From JADJPL01 sp964607915 (GTDB lineage Bacteria > Bacteroidota > Bacteroidia > Chitinophagales > Saprospiraceae): a stretch of 6,545 bases of DNA. The stretch spans positions 1 through 6,545 of the forward strand of contig CAZSMU010000177.1 in NCBI GenBank assembly GCA_964607915.1, given 5' to 3'. The notes beneath the pieces were generated by a model that ran no database searches, had not been told where the DNA came from, and was given only the letters and a program-made list of their open reading frames with translations. This document shows positions 1 to 5,775 of the stretch, in pieces; positions within the stretch are counted from its first letter, which is position 1, and each line of letters opens with the position of its first letter. A program made the translations under genes and the position numbers.

Positions 1-28
1 CCCCTTTTCAGCCCCTCGCACAAGCGTT

Positions 29-526
29 TTACAATGCCGTCACTTTCCCTGAAACGCCCACTATCTGCATCATTTGTTCATACGCGTTGACCGATTCGAA
101 AGGAGTCGGCTTTTGGACAAAAGAAATGGAACTGGAGGTACCGGTTTTGCCCTTTATACGGAAACAGAGCTGGTAAAGGGGCGAGCCATTGGGAAGATCC
201 ACCCCTTTCAGGGTATCGTCTATCCAAAGACAGGTCAGGAGGCCCGATGTTTTTTGGTGGGTGCCAAAATTGTCTTTGGCCAGGCCCGGCAGCCGATAGT
301 TTTTGACCTCCACCAATTCCAGCACTTTGCTGTCCCATTGGATGGAATACTGCATGGAGATTACTTTGCGCATACCCGACGCGCTCACATTGACGCAAAC
401 CGTCGCCCCCGTCTTACCACTGAGCTGGCCCGCACTCAAGGTCAATACCCTGGCCTGGGCGCTTAGCGCCCCTGCAAAAACACTGCTGCCCACAAAAAAG
501 GCAAAGCACAACAGAAATTTATTCAT
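29..526 (-). CDS. Secreted single-domain cohesin-like protein
   Basis: The 165-residue product has a clear signal peptide: a short basic start (MNK), a hydrophobic stretch at about residues 4-22, and an A-Q-A signal peptidase I site giving cleavage after A25. The remaining ~140 residues resemble a cohesin-type beta sandwich: G-x-T-V-x-V-x-V strand near 40-48, S-M-Q-Y-S-I-Q-W-D followed by K-V-L-E-L-V at 57-72, a G-L-L-T-C-L-W core at 95-101, and the L-P-N-G-x-x-L-Y-Q-L-C-F strand at 111-122. Cysteines 44, 99 and 121 lie in core strands and could pair after export. Cohesin domains bind dockerins in clostridial cellulosomes, but Bacteroidota carry many cohesin-fold domains of unknown partner. 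No dockerin, lipobox or T9SS C-terminal sorting domain is visible; the protein ends directly after the fold. The ATG at 526 is chosen because it starts the signal peptide. The gene is divergent from the OmpA-family gene. Fold assignment is likely; the ligand is unknown. Confidence 0.8.
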   Translation of the reverse strand: MNKFLLCFAFFVGSSVFAGALSAQARVLTLSAGQLSGKTGATVCVNVSASGMRKVISMQYSIQWDSKVLELVEVKNYRLPGLAKDNFGTHQKTSGLLTCLWIDDTLKGVDLPNGSPLYQLCFRIKGKTGTSSSISFVQKPTPFESVNAYEQMMQIVGVSGKVTAL

Positions 527-557
527 GGATGTATATTTGTAAAAGCAAATTCAAAGC

Positions 558-565
558 CAAAAATA
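558..565 (-). promoter_or_regulatory. Putative -7 promoter element for the cohesin-like gene
   Basis: Read on the minus strand the site is TATTTTTG, an exact match to the Bacteroidota housekeeping -7 consensus TAnnTTTG. It lies about 31 bases upstream of the ATG at 526, which predicts a leader of roughly 25 bases. No TTG/TTTG -33 element is recognisable at the usual spacing, so the call rests on the -7 match and its position. Confidence 0.4.
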
Positions 566-694
566 CGCAAGCCCCACCGGATTTTACCCCCACAGAACTG
601 TTTTATGCCCTTCTAAATTGCCTTTTCCCCCATTTTGCCCGCCCTCCCTACAACTTATTGGACCCTTATCCCCAACATACTCTTTAATTTTTCT

Positions 695-702
695 TATATT
701 TG
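695..702 (+). promoter_or_regulatory. Putative -7 promoter element for the OmpA-family gene
   Basis: TATATTTG matches TAnnTTTG exactly and sits in an AT-rich stretch of the divergent region. The predicted start of transcription near 708-710 would give an unusually long leader of about 118 bases before the ATG at 828. No clear -33 TTG is present at the normal distance; a TTG at 658-660 is too far away. A closer, degenerate promoter cannot be excluded. Confidence 0.35.
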
Positions 703-721
703 GTGACTGTTTAGGGGCTGT

Positions 722-739
722 GTACGGCGTCCCCCGTGC
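722..739 (+). other. Small hairpin in the predicted ompA-family leader
   Basis: GTACGG (722-727) can pair with CCGTGC (734-739) around a six-base loop, giving six pairs including one T-G wobble. It lies shortly after the predicted transcription start and about 90 bases before the start codon, with no T tract after it. It is too small to name as a known regulatory RNA and may be chance. Confidence 0.2.
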
Positions 740-827
740 TGGTACTTCGCAGCTATTTCCTGCCCGGGCTTTAACAGCGGACTTTTTACACAAACCAAAT
801 GGCGTTCACATCAATCCAAGCCACGCT

Positions 828-1808
828 ATGAAAACAAGTACTATCTCCAAAGCATCCCTTTTGTGCCTGTCGTTCGTCGGTGCCACAGCCTGTGTACCCC
901 AACGGCAATTCCTCGACCTGGAAACCGAAAAAAAAGAACTGGAGCGCAAAATCGCCGTCCGGGACTCCCTGGAGCAAGCCGGGGGCGGTACGAATGCAAC
1001 CTACCAGGAACTGCGCTCCGATTACCTCCTGTCTTTGAAAGATGTGGAGCAACTAAGGGCCACTAACATCAACCTCAACGAAAGTTACCAGGAACTGCTC
1101 GAACGCTATACTAACCTGGTAAACCAGAACCGGAATTTTGTGGCTGCCGCCTCAGAAGTCCAGGAAGGCCTCCGCGGACAGGCCGACAGCCGACAGAGCG
1201 AAAGCCAGGAAAAAGAACGGCGGCTCCGCCAACTCGAAACCGAGCTCAACCAGCGCGAACAGCGACTACAGGCACTCGAAAGCCGCTATGGCAACACAGT
1301 GGATATGCGCAACCAGGAAATCCTCGATCTCCAGGCCCAGTTGTTGGCCCGCGACCAGGAACTCATGCGGGCGCAGAGCTCGCTGAACACCTCCCTGCAA
1401 AGCAACCTCCGCGATAACGACCTCAGCATCCGGCAATCTTCCGGCCGAATCTACATCACCGTGAGCCAGGAGCTCTTGTTCAAAAGCGGGAGCGCCGAAC
1501 TCGACAACCGGGGAAAAACAGCCCTGAAAAATATTGCCGAAGCCCTCAAGCCCGAACAAACCATGCGCATACTCGTAGAAGGACATACCGATAATACCGG
1601 ATCCGAAGCCAAAAACTGGTCGCTCAGCTTCGACCGCGCCCTGGCCGTCACCCTGGAATTAATCCGGCAGGGCGTCCCCCCACAGCGGATTACCGCCTCG
1701 GGAAGGGCCCACTACGCGCCCATTGCCAGCAATGCCTCCAAAGATGGCCGCGAACTGAACCGGCGTACAGAGATCATCCTGGCACCCCAGGAGCCCGCAG
1801 GTAACTAA
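828..1808 (+). CDS. OmpA-family peptidoglycan-binding outer-membrane lipoprotein with long coiled coil
   Basis: The 326-residue product probably tethers the outer membrane to peptidoglycan. Its N-terminus is a lipoprotein signal (K2, hydrophobic L11-V17, then A-T-A-C) with C22 as the predicted lipidated cysteine. Residues ~29-185 are charged, heptad-like and rich in E, Q, R and L, indicating a long coiled coil in the periplasm. Residues ~205-318 are the OmpA C-terminal domain: L-L-F-K-S-G-S-A-E-L (216-225), G-H-T-D-N-T-G (252-258), N-W-S-L-S-F-D-R-A (263-271) and L-N-R-R-T-E-I (310-316). D255 and R270 match the pair that binds the diaminopimelate carboxylate in OmpA. There is no beta-barrel, so it is Pal/YiaD-like in plan rather than a porin. 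The frame is open up to 618, but the ATG at 828 is chosen because it directly precedes the lipoprotein signal; there is no Shine-Dalgarno. A hairpin covers the stop codon. Family assignment is very sure; the specific partner is unknown. Confidence 0.93.
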   Translation: MKTSTISKASLLCLSFVGATACVPQRQFLDLETEKKELERKIAVRDSLEQAGGGTNATYQELRSDYLLSLKDVEQLRATNINLNESYQELLERYTNLVNQNRNFVAAASEVQEGLRGQADSRQSESQEKERRLRQLETELNQREQRLQALESRYGNTVDMRNQEILDLQAQLLARDQELMRAQSSLNTSLQSNLRDNDLSIRQSSGRIYITVSQELLFKSGSAELDNRGKTALKNIAEALKPEQTMRILVEGHTDNTGSEAKNWSLSFDRALAVTLELIRQGVPPQRITASGRAHYAPIASNASKDGRELNRRTEIILAPQEPAGN

Positions 1809-1831
1809 GTTCTCCCTAGTAACTTGCTTTT
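1797..1831 (+). terminator. Candidate hairpin terminator at the end of the OmpA-family gene
   Basis: GCAGGTAACTA (1797-1807) pairs with TAGTAACTTGC (1817-1827) around a nine-base loop: ten of eleven positions pair, with one G-T wobble and one A-A mismatch. Four T residues follow (1828-1831) before a G. The stem begins inside the last codons and includes most of the TAA stop. The short T tract makes it a moderate candidate for intrinsic termination or 3'-end protection. If active, the next gene needs its own promoter. Confidence 0.4.
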
Positions 1832-1894
1832 GCTGCGTCCCACGCCCCCCTTTTCCCCATTTTTATGCTTTCCCTATTTTTAACCCTGTAAATC

Positions 1895-1900
1895 AAAGGA
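1895..1900 (+). promoter_or_regulatory. Shine-Dalgarno-like sequence before the DUF6438 lipoprotein gene
   Basis: AAAGGA lies six bases before the ATG at 1907. It stands out because no other gene in this window has a purine-rich ribosome-binding site, as is normal in Bacteroidota. It supports the chosen start but may be coincidental. A degenerate -7 element, TATTTTTA (1875-1882, last base off consensus), lies 24 bases upstream of the start codon. Confidence 0.35.
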
Positions 1901-1906
1901 TTAAAC

Positions 1907-2647
1907 ATGCGTTATCCCTTTTTCTTCCTTTTTATCATCCCTCTGGGTATCCTCTTGCTTACTCTTTCGACGGGCTGCGCCATCCAAAACCCGATCGCAA
2001 AAAAACCAGAATCCGAAAAAGTACTGGAGCTCACACAGACCTGCGCGCTGAAGGGTTGCCCGAATTTCACCCTCTCCATTTCTTCGGATAAAAAGGCAAC
2101 CTACACCGGCAAGTCGTTTACCTCTATGATGGGAACGTATTCCAAAACCCTCAGCGACGGACAGTACGACACCTTGAAGAGCGCCCTCGACAAAGCAAAT
2201 CTGTGGTCTCAGCCCGAGCGCTTTCCCGTGATAGACGCCCGAGCGCCTTATTACAAGCTCACCGTCTATGAGGGTACCCACGAGCAGAGCTGCAGCGGAC
2301 AGCAATTCCCTGCCGCCATAGGGCAACTGATCGCCTACCTGGTACCATTAGAGCGCACAGGAGGCTGGAAACAGATTGCCAACCCGGTGTATAGCGGCGT
2401 ACAGGACGACGAGTTGCCCAATGTGGTGCGCGTACTGCTCAAACCGGGCCTGAACCACGAGTACTGGCAAGCAAAGTATGTGGACTACGGCCTGGCCGTC
2501 ATCCGGATGTTGGAGGAGGCTCCCAACTACTGGTTGTTCCGCTTTGACCCCTCCCGCATAGAACCTGCCCGGATGCGCACCATACTGGAAAGCGACCCGG
2601 AAGTAGTGCGTCTTGAGTTTGAGAAAAAACCGAAAGCGAACCGCTAA
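1907..2647 (+). CDS. DUF6438-domain lipoprotein with a propeptide-like C-terminal domain
   Basis: The 246-residue product begins with a strongly hydrophobic signal (residues 4-20) and a lipobox S-T-G-C, so C24 is the predicted lipidated cysteine and the protein is probably membrane-anchored in the envelope. Residues ~38-155 resemble DUF6438: L-T-Q-T-C-x4-C-P-N-F-T-L-S-I (42-58, cysteines 46 and 51), a K-A-T-Y-T-G-K strand (63-69), M-G-T-Y (75-78), then a conserved-looking Y-Y-K-L-T-V-Y hairpin (115-121). Residues ~168-240 look like a separate small domain: L-P-N-V-V-R-V-L-L-K-P-G, then Y-W-L-F-R-F-D-P, and a final D-P-E-V-V-R-L-E-F. That order is reminiscent of the inhibitor-like propeptide of fervidolysin/subtilisin-type proteases, but no protease domain follows. 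It lies 98 bp after the OmpA-family gene. DUF6438 has no established function, and neither has this protein. Confidence 0.75.
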   Translation: MRYPFFFLFIIPLGILLLTLSTGCAIQNPIAKKPESEKVLELTQTCALKGCPNFTLSISSDKKATYTGKSFTSMMGTYSKTLSDGQYDTLKSALDKANLWSQPERFPVIDARAPYYKLTVYEGTHEQSCSGQQFPAAIGQLIAYLVPLERTGGWKQIANPVYSGVQDDELPNVVRVLLKPGLNHEYWQAKYVDYGLAVIRMLEEAPNYWLFRFDPSRIEPARMRTILESDPEVVRLEFEKKPKANR

Positions 2648-2656
2648 ACGCGGGCG

Positions 2657-4603
2657 CTATTCGGCATCGTCCAGGACGGCCTGGGCACTGGTCCAGGCTT
2701 CCATGGCTTCTTCCATTTCTGCCTTTTTCCCTTCATAGGCCTTCATCGTCACCTGGAAATCGGGGCGTGAGTAGAAGTCGGCATCTGCCATAACCGACTC
2801 AAAGCGCGCTAATTCCGCCTCTATTTTTTCTATGCGGCGCTCGGCATTCTGGACTTCGCGCTGCAGGCGTTTGCGCTCGTCGTAGCCCAGTGGCACCTTG
2901 GGTTTTTCGGGTGCGAAGGCTACCGGGGTATCCGGTACAGCGACTGGTGGATTTCCCGCTGCGGGTTTTTGTAGTTCGACCTGGCGCATGTTGTCCAACT
3001 GCCTTTTTTCGAGGAAGTAGTTCACATCTCCGAGGTAGGTATGCAGGTGTCGGTCTCTGAACTCGATGGTTCGGTTGGTGAGGCCGGAGAGGAACTCCCG
3101 GTCGTGGGACACGACAATCAGGGCGCCGTCGTATTCCAGGAGGGCCTGTTTAAGCACATCTTTGGAGAGCATGTCGAGGTGGTTGGTCGGCTCATCGAGG
3201 ATGAGCAGGTTGAAGGGCTTGAGCAACATGCAGGCCAGGGCCAGGCGGGCGCGTTCCCCGCCGGAAAGGACGGAGACCTTTTTTTCCACGTCTTCCCCGC
3301 TGAACATGAAGGCGCCCAGGATGGCGCGCACCCTGGGGCGCAGCTCAGCGGGCGCCTCCTGCTCCATCGTCTGGAGCAGGGTCAGGCTGGAAGGCAGGGC
3401 TTCAGCCTGGTTTTGGGCATAATACCCTATCGCCACGTTATGCCCGAGTTGGAGCGTACCTCCGCTCAGAGGCGTCTGGTTCACTAAAATTTTAGCCAGG
3501 GTGGATTTCCCCTGTCCGTTTTGCCCGACGAAAGCCACCCGCTCGCCCCGCTCGACGACCAGATCGGCGCGTTCGAGTACCAGGAGCTCGCCGTACCGCT
3601 TTTGGATGCCCTTCCCATCCACGACGACCAGACCGGAGCGCGGTGCAGGGGGGAAACGGAGGTTCATCACGGCCAGATCCTCATCTTCCAATTCGATGCG
3701 GTCTATTTTGTCGAGCTGCTTTTGCATGGACTGGGCCATTTTGGTCTTGGAGGCTTTGGCCATGAAGCGGGTGATGGTCCGCTCTTTATCTGCGATGACG
3801 CGCTGTTGGTTTTCGAAGGCGGCACGCTGTTTTTCCCGGCGGTCCTGGCGGTAGGCCACATACTCTTTGTAGGGCACCTTATAGTCATATACATTCCCCA
3901 GTTCGACCTCCAGAGTACGTTTGGTCACATTGTTCAGGAACTCCCGGTCGTGAGAGATGACGACGACAGCTTTGGGATACTCTTTCAGAAAAGATTCCAG
4001 CCAGAGGATGGATTCGATATCCAGGTGGTTGGTCGGTTCGTCGAGCAGTAGGTAGTCGGGTCTGCCGAGCAGCATTTTGGCTAATTCGATACGCATCTGC
4101 CATCCCCCGCTAAACTCATCGGTCAAGCGGTCCAGGTCCGATTGTTTAAACCCCAGGCCTTTCAGCACCCGTTCACTGTCGGCCTGGGCGGATACAGTGC
4201 CGTACAGGTGGACCCGGTCGTTGAGCGCAGCATAATCATCCAGCAACTGGTGGTACTCCTCGCTTTCATAGTCGGTACGCGTTTCGATTTCGCGGTGCAT
4301 AGCCTCCAGTTGCTGTTCCATTTCCTGGAAGCTGGAAAAAGCCGTCATAGCTTCTTCGAGTACGGTTTTGCCTTTCGGCAGCATCATATCCTGGTGGAGG
4401 AAGCCTATGGTGCTTCCCGCTGGCTTGGCCAATTTGCCCTCGTGGGGACTCATTTCCCCGGCGATGATTTTGAGGAGGGTAGATTTGCCGGCGCCGTTCC
4501 TGCCTACGAGGCCTACTTTATCCTGCACCCCTATGACTGCGTTGATGCGGTTGAGCAGAATCCGGTCGCCATACTGGACATATACATTGGTAACTGAAAG
4601 CAT
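2657..4603 (-). CDS. ABC-F family ATP-binding protein (YheS/YdiF-like), ribosome-associated
   Basis: The 648-residue product has two ABC ATPase domains and no membrane segment, the hallmark of ABC-F proteins, which bind the ribosomal E site and act on translation rather than transport. Domain 1 shows Walker A G-R-N-G-A-G-K-S-T (34-42), signature F-S-G-G-W (164-168), Walker B with D-E-P-T-N-H-L-D (188-195) and switch S-H-D-R-E (217-221). The basic, K/Q/M-rich linker at ~255-305, including M-A-K-A-S-K-T-K-M-A-Q, is the interdomain arm that reaches toward the P-site tRNA. Domain 2 shows Walker A G-Q-N-G-Q-G-K-S-T (360-368), signature L-S-G-G-E (446-450), D-E-P-T-N-H-L-D (470-477) and S-H-D-R-E (499-503). 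A proline-rich spacer (545-572) leads to a C-terminal coiled coil (575-648). Both catalytic glutamates (E189, E471) are present. Full length; a housekeeping role is more likely than antibiotic resistance. Its stop is 9 bp from the converging lipoprotein gene. Confidence 0.95.
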   Translation of the reverse strand: MLSVTNVYVQYGDRILLNRINAVIGVQDKVGLVGRNGAGKSTLLKIIAGEMSPHEGKLAKPAGSTIGFLHQDMMLPKGKTVLEEAMTAFSSFQEMEQQLEAMHREIETRTDYESEEYHQLLDDYAALNDRVHLYGTVSAQADSERVLKGLGFKQSDLDRLTDEFSGGWQMRIELAKMLLGRPDYLLLDEPTNHLDIESILWLESFLKEYPKAVVVISHDREFLNNVTKRTLEVELGNVYDYKVPYKEYVAYRQDRREKQRAAFENQQRVIADKERTITRFMAKASKTKMAQSMQKQLDKIDRIELEDEDLAVMNLRFPPAPRSGLVVVDGKGIQKRYGELLVLERADLVVERGERVAFVGQNGQGKSTLAKILVNQTPLSGGTLQLGHNVAIGYYAQNQAEALPSSLTLLQTMEQEAPAELRPRVRAILGAFMFSGEDVEKKVSVLSGGERARLALACMLLKPFNLLILDEPTNHLDMLSKDVLKQALLEYDGALIVVSHDREFLSGLTNRTIEFRDRHLHTYLGDVNYFLEKRQLDNMRQVELQKPAAGNPPVAVPDTPVAFAPEKPKVPLGYDERKRLQREVQNAERRIEKIEAELARFESVMADADFYSRPDFQVTMKAYEGKKAEMEEAMEAWTSAQAVLDDAE

Positions 4604-4660
4604 AGAAGGATGTTATAACTGATACTGAAACACTACCTGGGGGAAATGGTTAAAAAAGCG

Positions 4661-4668
4661 CAAAGATA
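4661..4668 (-). promoter_or_regulatory. Putative -7 promoter element for the ABC-F gene
   Basis: On the minus strand the site reads TATCTTTG, an exact TAnnTTTG match, 57 bases upstream of the ATG at 4603, predicting a leader of about 50 bases. No convincing -33 element is seen. Together with the possible terminator at 4717-4742 it suggests the ABC-F gene is transcribed separately from the two-component operon upstream of it. Confidence 0.45.
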
Positions 4669-4716
4669 GGCTGGATTCCGCTGAAATGCATCGGTTGTTT
4701 AAAAGACTTGTTGCAC

Positions 4717-4742
4717 AAAAACCCCTCAGGCTTTTTCCAGGG
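4717..4742 (-). terminator. Possible intrinsic terminator of the two-component operon
   Basis: On the minus strand CCCTGG can pair with CC-(TG)-AGGG, six pairs with a two-base bulge, around a six-base A-rich loop. A G and then five T residues follow (plus-strand A run 4717-4721). The hairpin overlaps the stop codon of the histidine kinase gene. The bulge and short stem make it weak, but position and T run are right. Confidence 0.35.
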
Positions 4743-5775
4743 TAAAGCCGAAGGTAGCGCCTTTGTTGGGAGAGCTACGCACGTTGATGGTTTGCTGGTG
4801 TGCCTCTATGATATGTTTGACGATAGAGAGCCCCAGGCCGGAACCACCCTGTTCGCGGGAACGGCTTTTGTCCACGCGGTAAAAACGGTCGAAGACATGG
4901 GCCAGGTGGTCTCGGGGAATGCCGATACCGTTGTCGGATACCTCTACCAGCACCATTTGTTCCATATCGTAGAGGCCAATCCGGGTTCTGCCGTTGGATA
5001 TGCCATACTTGATGGAGTTTTGGACCAGGTTCACTAGCACCTGCCGAATTTTATCCCGGTCGGCGCGCACCTTGATGTTTGGAGCCGTTTTGTCTTTGAA
5101 TTCCAGGGAAATATTCTTGTCCCGGGCCTTCATCTCCATATCTTCAAACACTTCTTTTGCGAGCTCCCGGATATCGAAGACCCGCTGTTCTATCAGCAGT
5201 TGTCCGGACTCCAGGCGGGAGATGGTTTCCAGGTCCAGCACGATGGTCTGGAGGCGCTCCACGTTTTTGGCGGCGCGGGCCAGGAAGTGGCGGTTCACCT
5301 GCGGATCTTCCAGGCCACCGTCCAGGAGCGAATCCAGGTATCCCTGGATATTGAAGATGGGGGTTTTCAATTCATGGGAAATATCGCCCAGGAAATCCCG
5401 CCGGTAATCCGCCCAGGACTTGTACTTATCCAGCTCCGTGCGTTGTTGTTCGGCCCATGCGGCGACTTCCATCTCCGCCTCTTCGATGATGTTCCGACGC
5501 ATATCCACCTTCCGCGATTTTTCTTCCGAGGAAAGCTTTTCGGTGCGGATGGTCTTGTAGATGAGCTTTACTTTTCGGTAGATGTACCTGCGCAGGAAGT
5601 AGATGAAGACCTGATAGGTCACCATAAAAAACACAAGTCCCCAGACGACATAGGCAATGGCTATCCAGAACAGGCCGTGCAGGTGGTAGAACAGAAACAG
5701 GCTGAACGAAGCCAGCGCCAGCACAAAAAGGGCTGAAAAAATGGCAATTTGCCGGGGAGTTGGATTTTTGACCAT
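4726..5775 (-). CDS. Membrane sensor histidine kinase with almost no periplasmic domain (PhoR/ResE-like)
   Basis: The 349-residue product is a class I histidine kinase that should autophosphorylate and pass phosphate to the regulator encoded just upstream. Two hydrophobic helices (about 9-31 and 35-60) are joined by only a few residues, and R62-R63 and K68-K70 follow the second, placing the rest in the cytoplasm. A charged helical linker (~65-125) leads to the H box F-L-G-D-I-S-H-E-L-K-T-P with H134 as phosphoacceptor. The ATPase domain shows the N box with N253, G1 D-N-G-I-G-I-P (281-287), F box F-D-R-F-Y-R (295-300) and G2 G-G-S-G-L-G-L (310-316). It is therefore catalytically complete. No PAS or clear HAMP domain is seen. 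The ATG at 5775 is chosen: it overlaps the regulator's TGA by one base (TGATG), implying translational coupling; a TTG one codon earlier is the less likely alternative. Family is certain; the signal is unknown. Confidence 0.93.
   Translation of the reverse strand: MVKNPTPRQIAIFSALFVLALASFSLFLFYHLHGLFWIAIAYVVWGLVFFMVTYQVFIYFLRRYIYRKVKLIYKTIRTEKLSSEEKSRKVDMRRNIIEEAEMEVAAWAEQQRTELDKYKSWADYRRDFLGDISHELKTPIFNIQGYLDSLLDGGLEDPQVNRHFLARAAKNVERLQTIVLDLETISRLESGQLLIEQRVFDIRELAKEVFEDMEMKARDKNISLEFKDKTAPNIKVRADRDKIRQVLVNLVQNSIKYGISNGRTRIGLYDMEQMVLVEVSDNGIGIPRDHLAHVFDRFYRVDKSRSREQGGSGLGLSIVKHIIEAHQQTINVRSSPNKGATFGFTLEKA

Larger units (their letters stand above)
527..827. other. Divergent intergenic region, 301 bp
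   Basis: This gap separates the cohesin-like gene (minus) from the OmpA-family gene (plus). It contains a minus-strand -7 box at 558-565 and a plus-strand -7 box at 695-702, so transcription probably leaves in both directions. The 126 bases between 702 and the ATG at 828 would be mostly 5' leader and include a small hairpin at 722-739. The open frame that continues upstream from 828 to 618 has no secretion signal and is not taken as coding. I see no small gene, tRNA or repeat here. Confidence 0.6.

Noticed and set aside
1..28. Terminator for the cohesin-like gene
   Set aside because: Only a three-pair CGC/GCG stem without a T run is visible in the short downstream sequence, which is too weak to call.
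74..466. Plus-strand open frame opposite the cohesin-like gene
   Set aside because: The minus-strand frame has a signal peptide and a recognisable fold; this one has neither.
618..827. N-terminal extension of the OmpA-family frame by 70 residues
   Set aside because: The extension is proline-rich with no secretion signal, contains the predicted promoter, and would bury the lipoprotein signal that begins at the ATG at 828.
2679..2698. Perfect six-base inverted repeat (GCCTGG/CCAGGC, loop of eight) as a terminator for the DUF6438 gene
   Set aside because: It lies inside the ABC-F coding end, has no T tract on either strand, and is explained by ordinary codons.
3521..4051. Plus-strand open frame of 176 codons opposite the ABC-F gene
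   Set aside because: It lies antisense within a clearly real ABC-F gene and its translation has no recognisable motif; it is a shadow frame. The same applies to 3041-3487 and 4142-4597.
2657..4603. ABC-F gene as an antibiotic-resistance (ARE-type) protein or a transporter ATPase
   Set aside because: There is no partner permease, and the overall plan with the C-terminal coiled coil fits housekeeping YheS/YdiF-like members better than known resistance ABC-Fs.
5200..5736. Plus-strand open frame of 178 codons opposite the histidine kinase
   Set aside because: It overlaps the kinase's conserved coding sequence throughout and shows no domain or start signals of its own.
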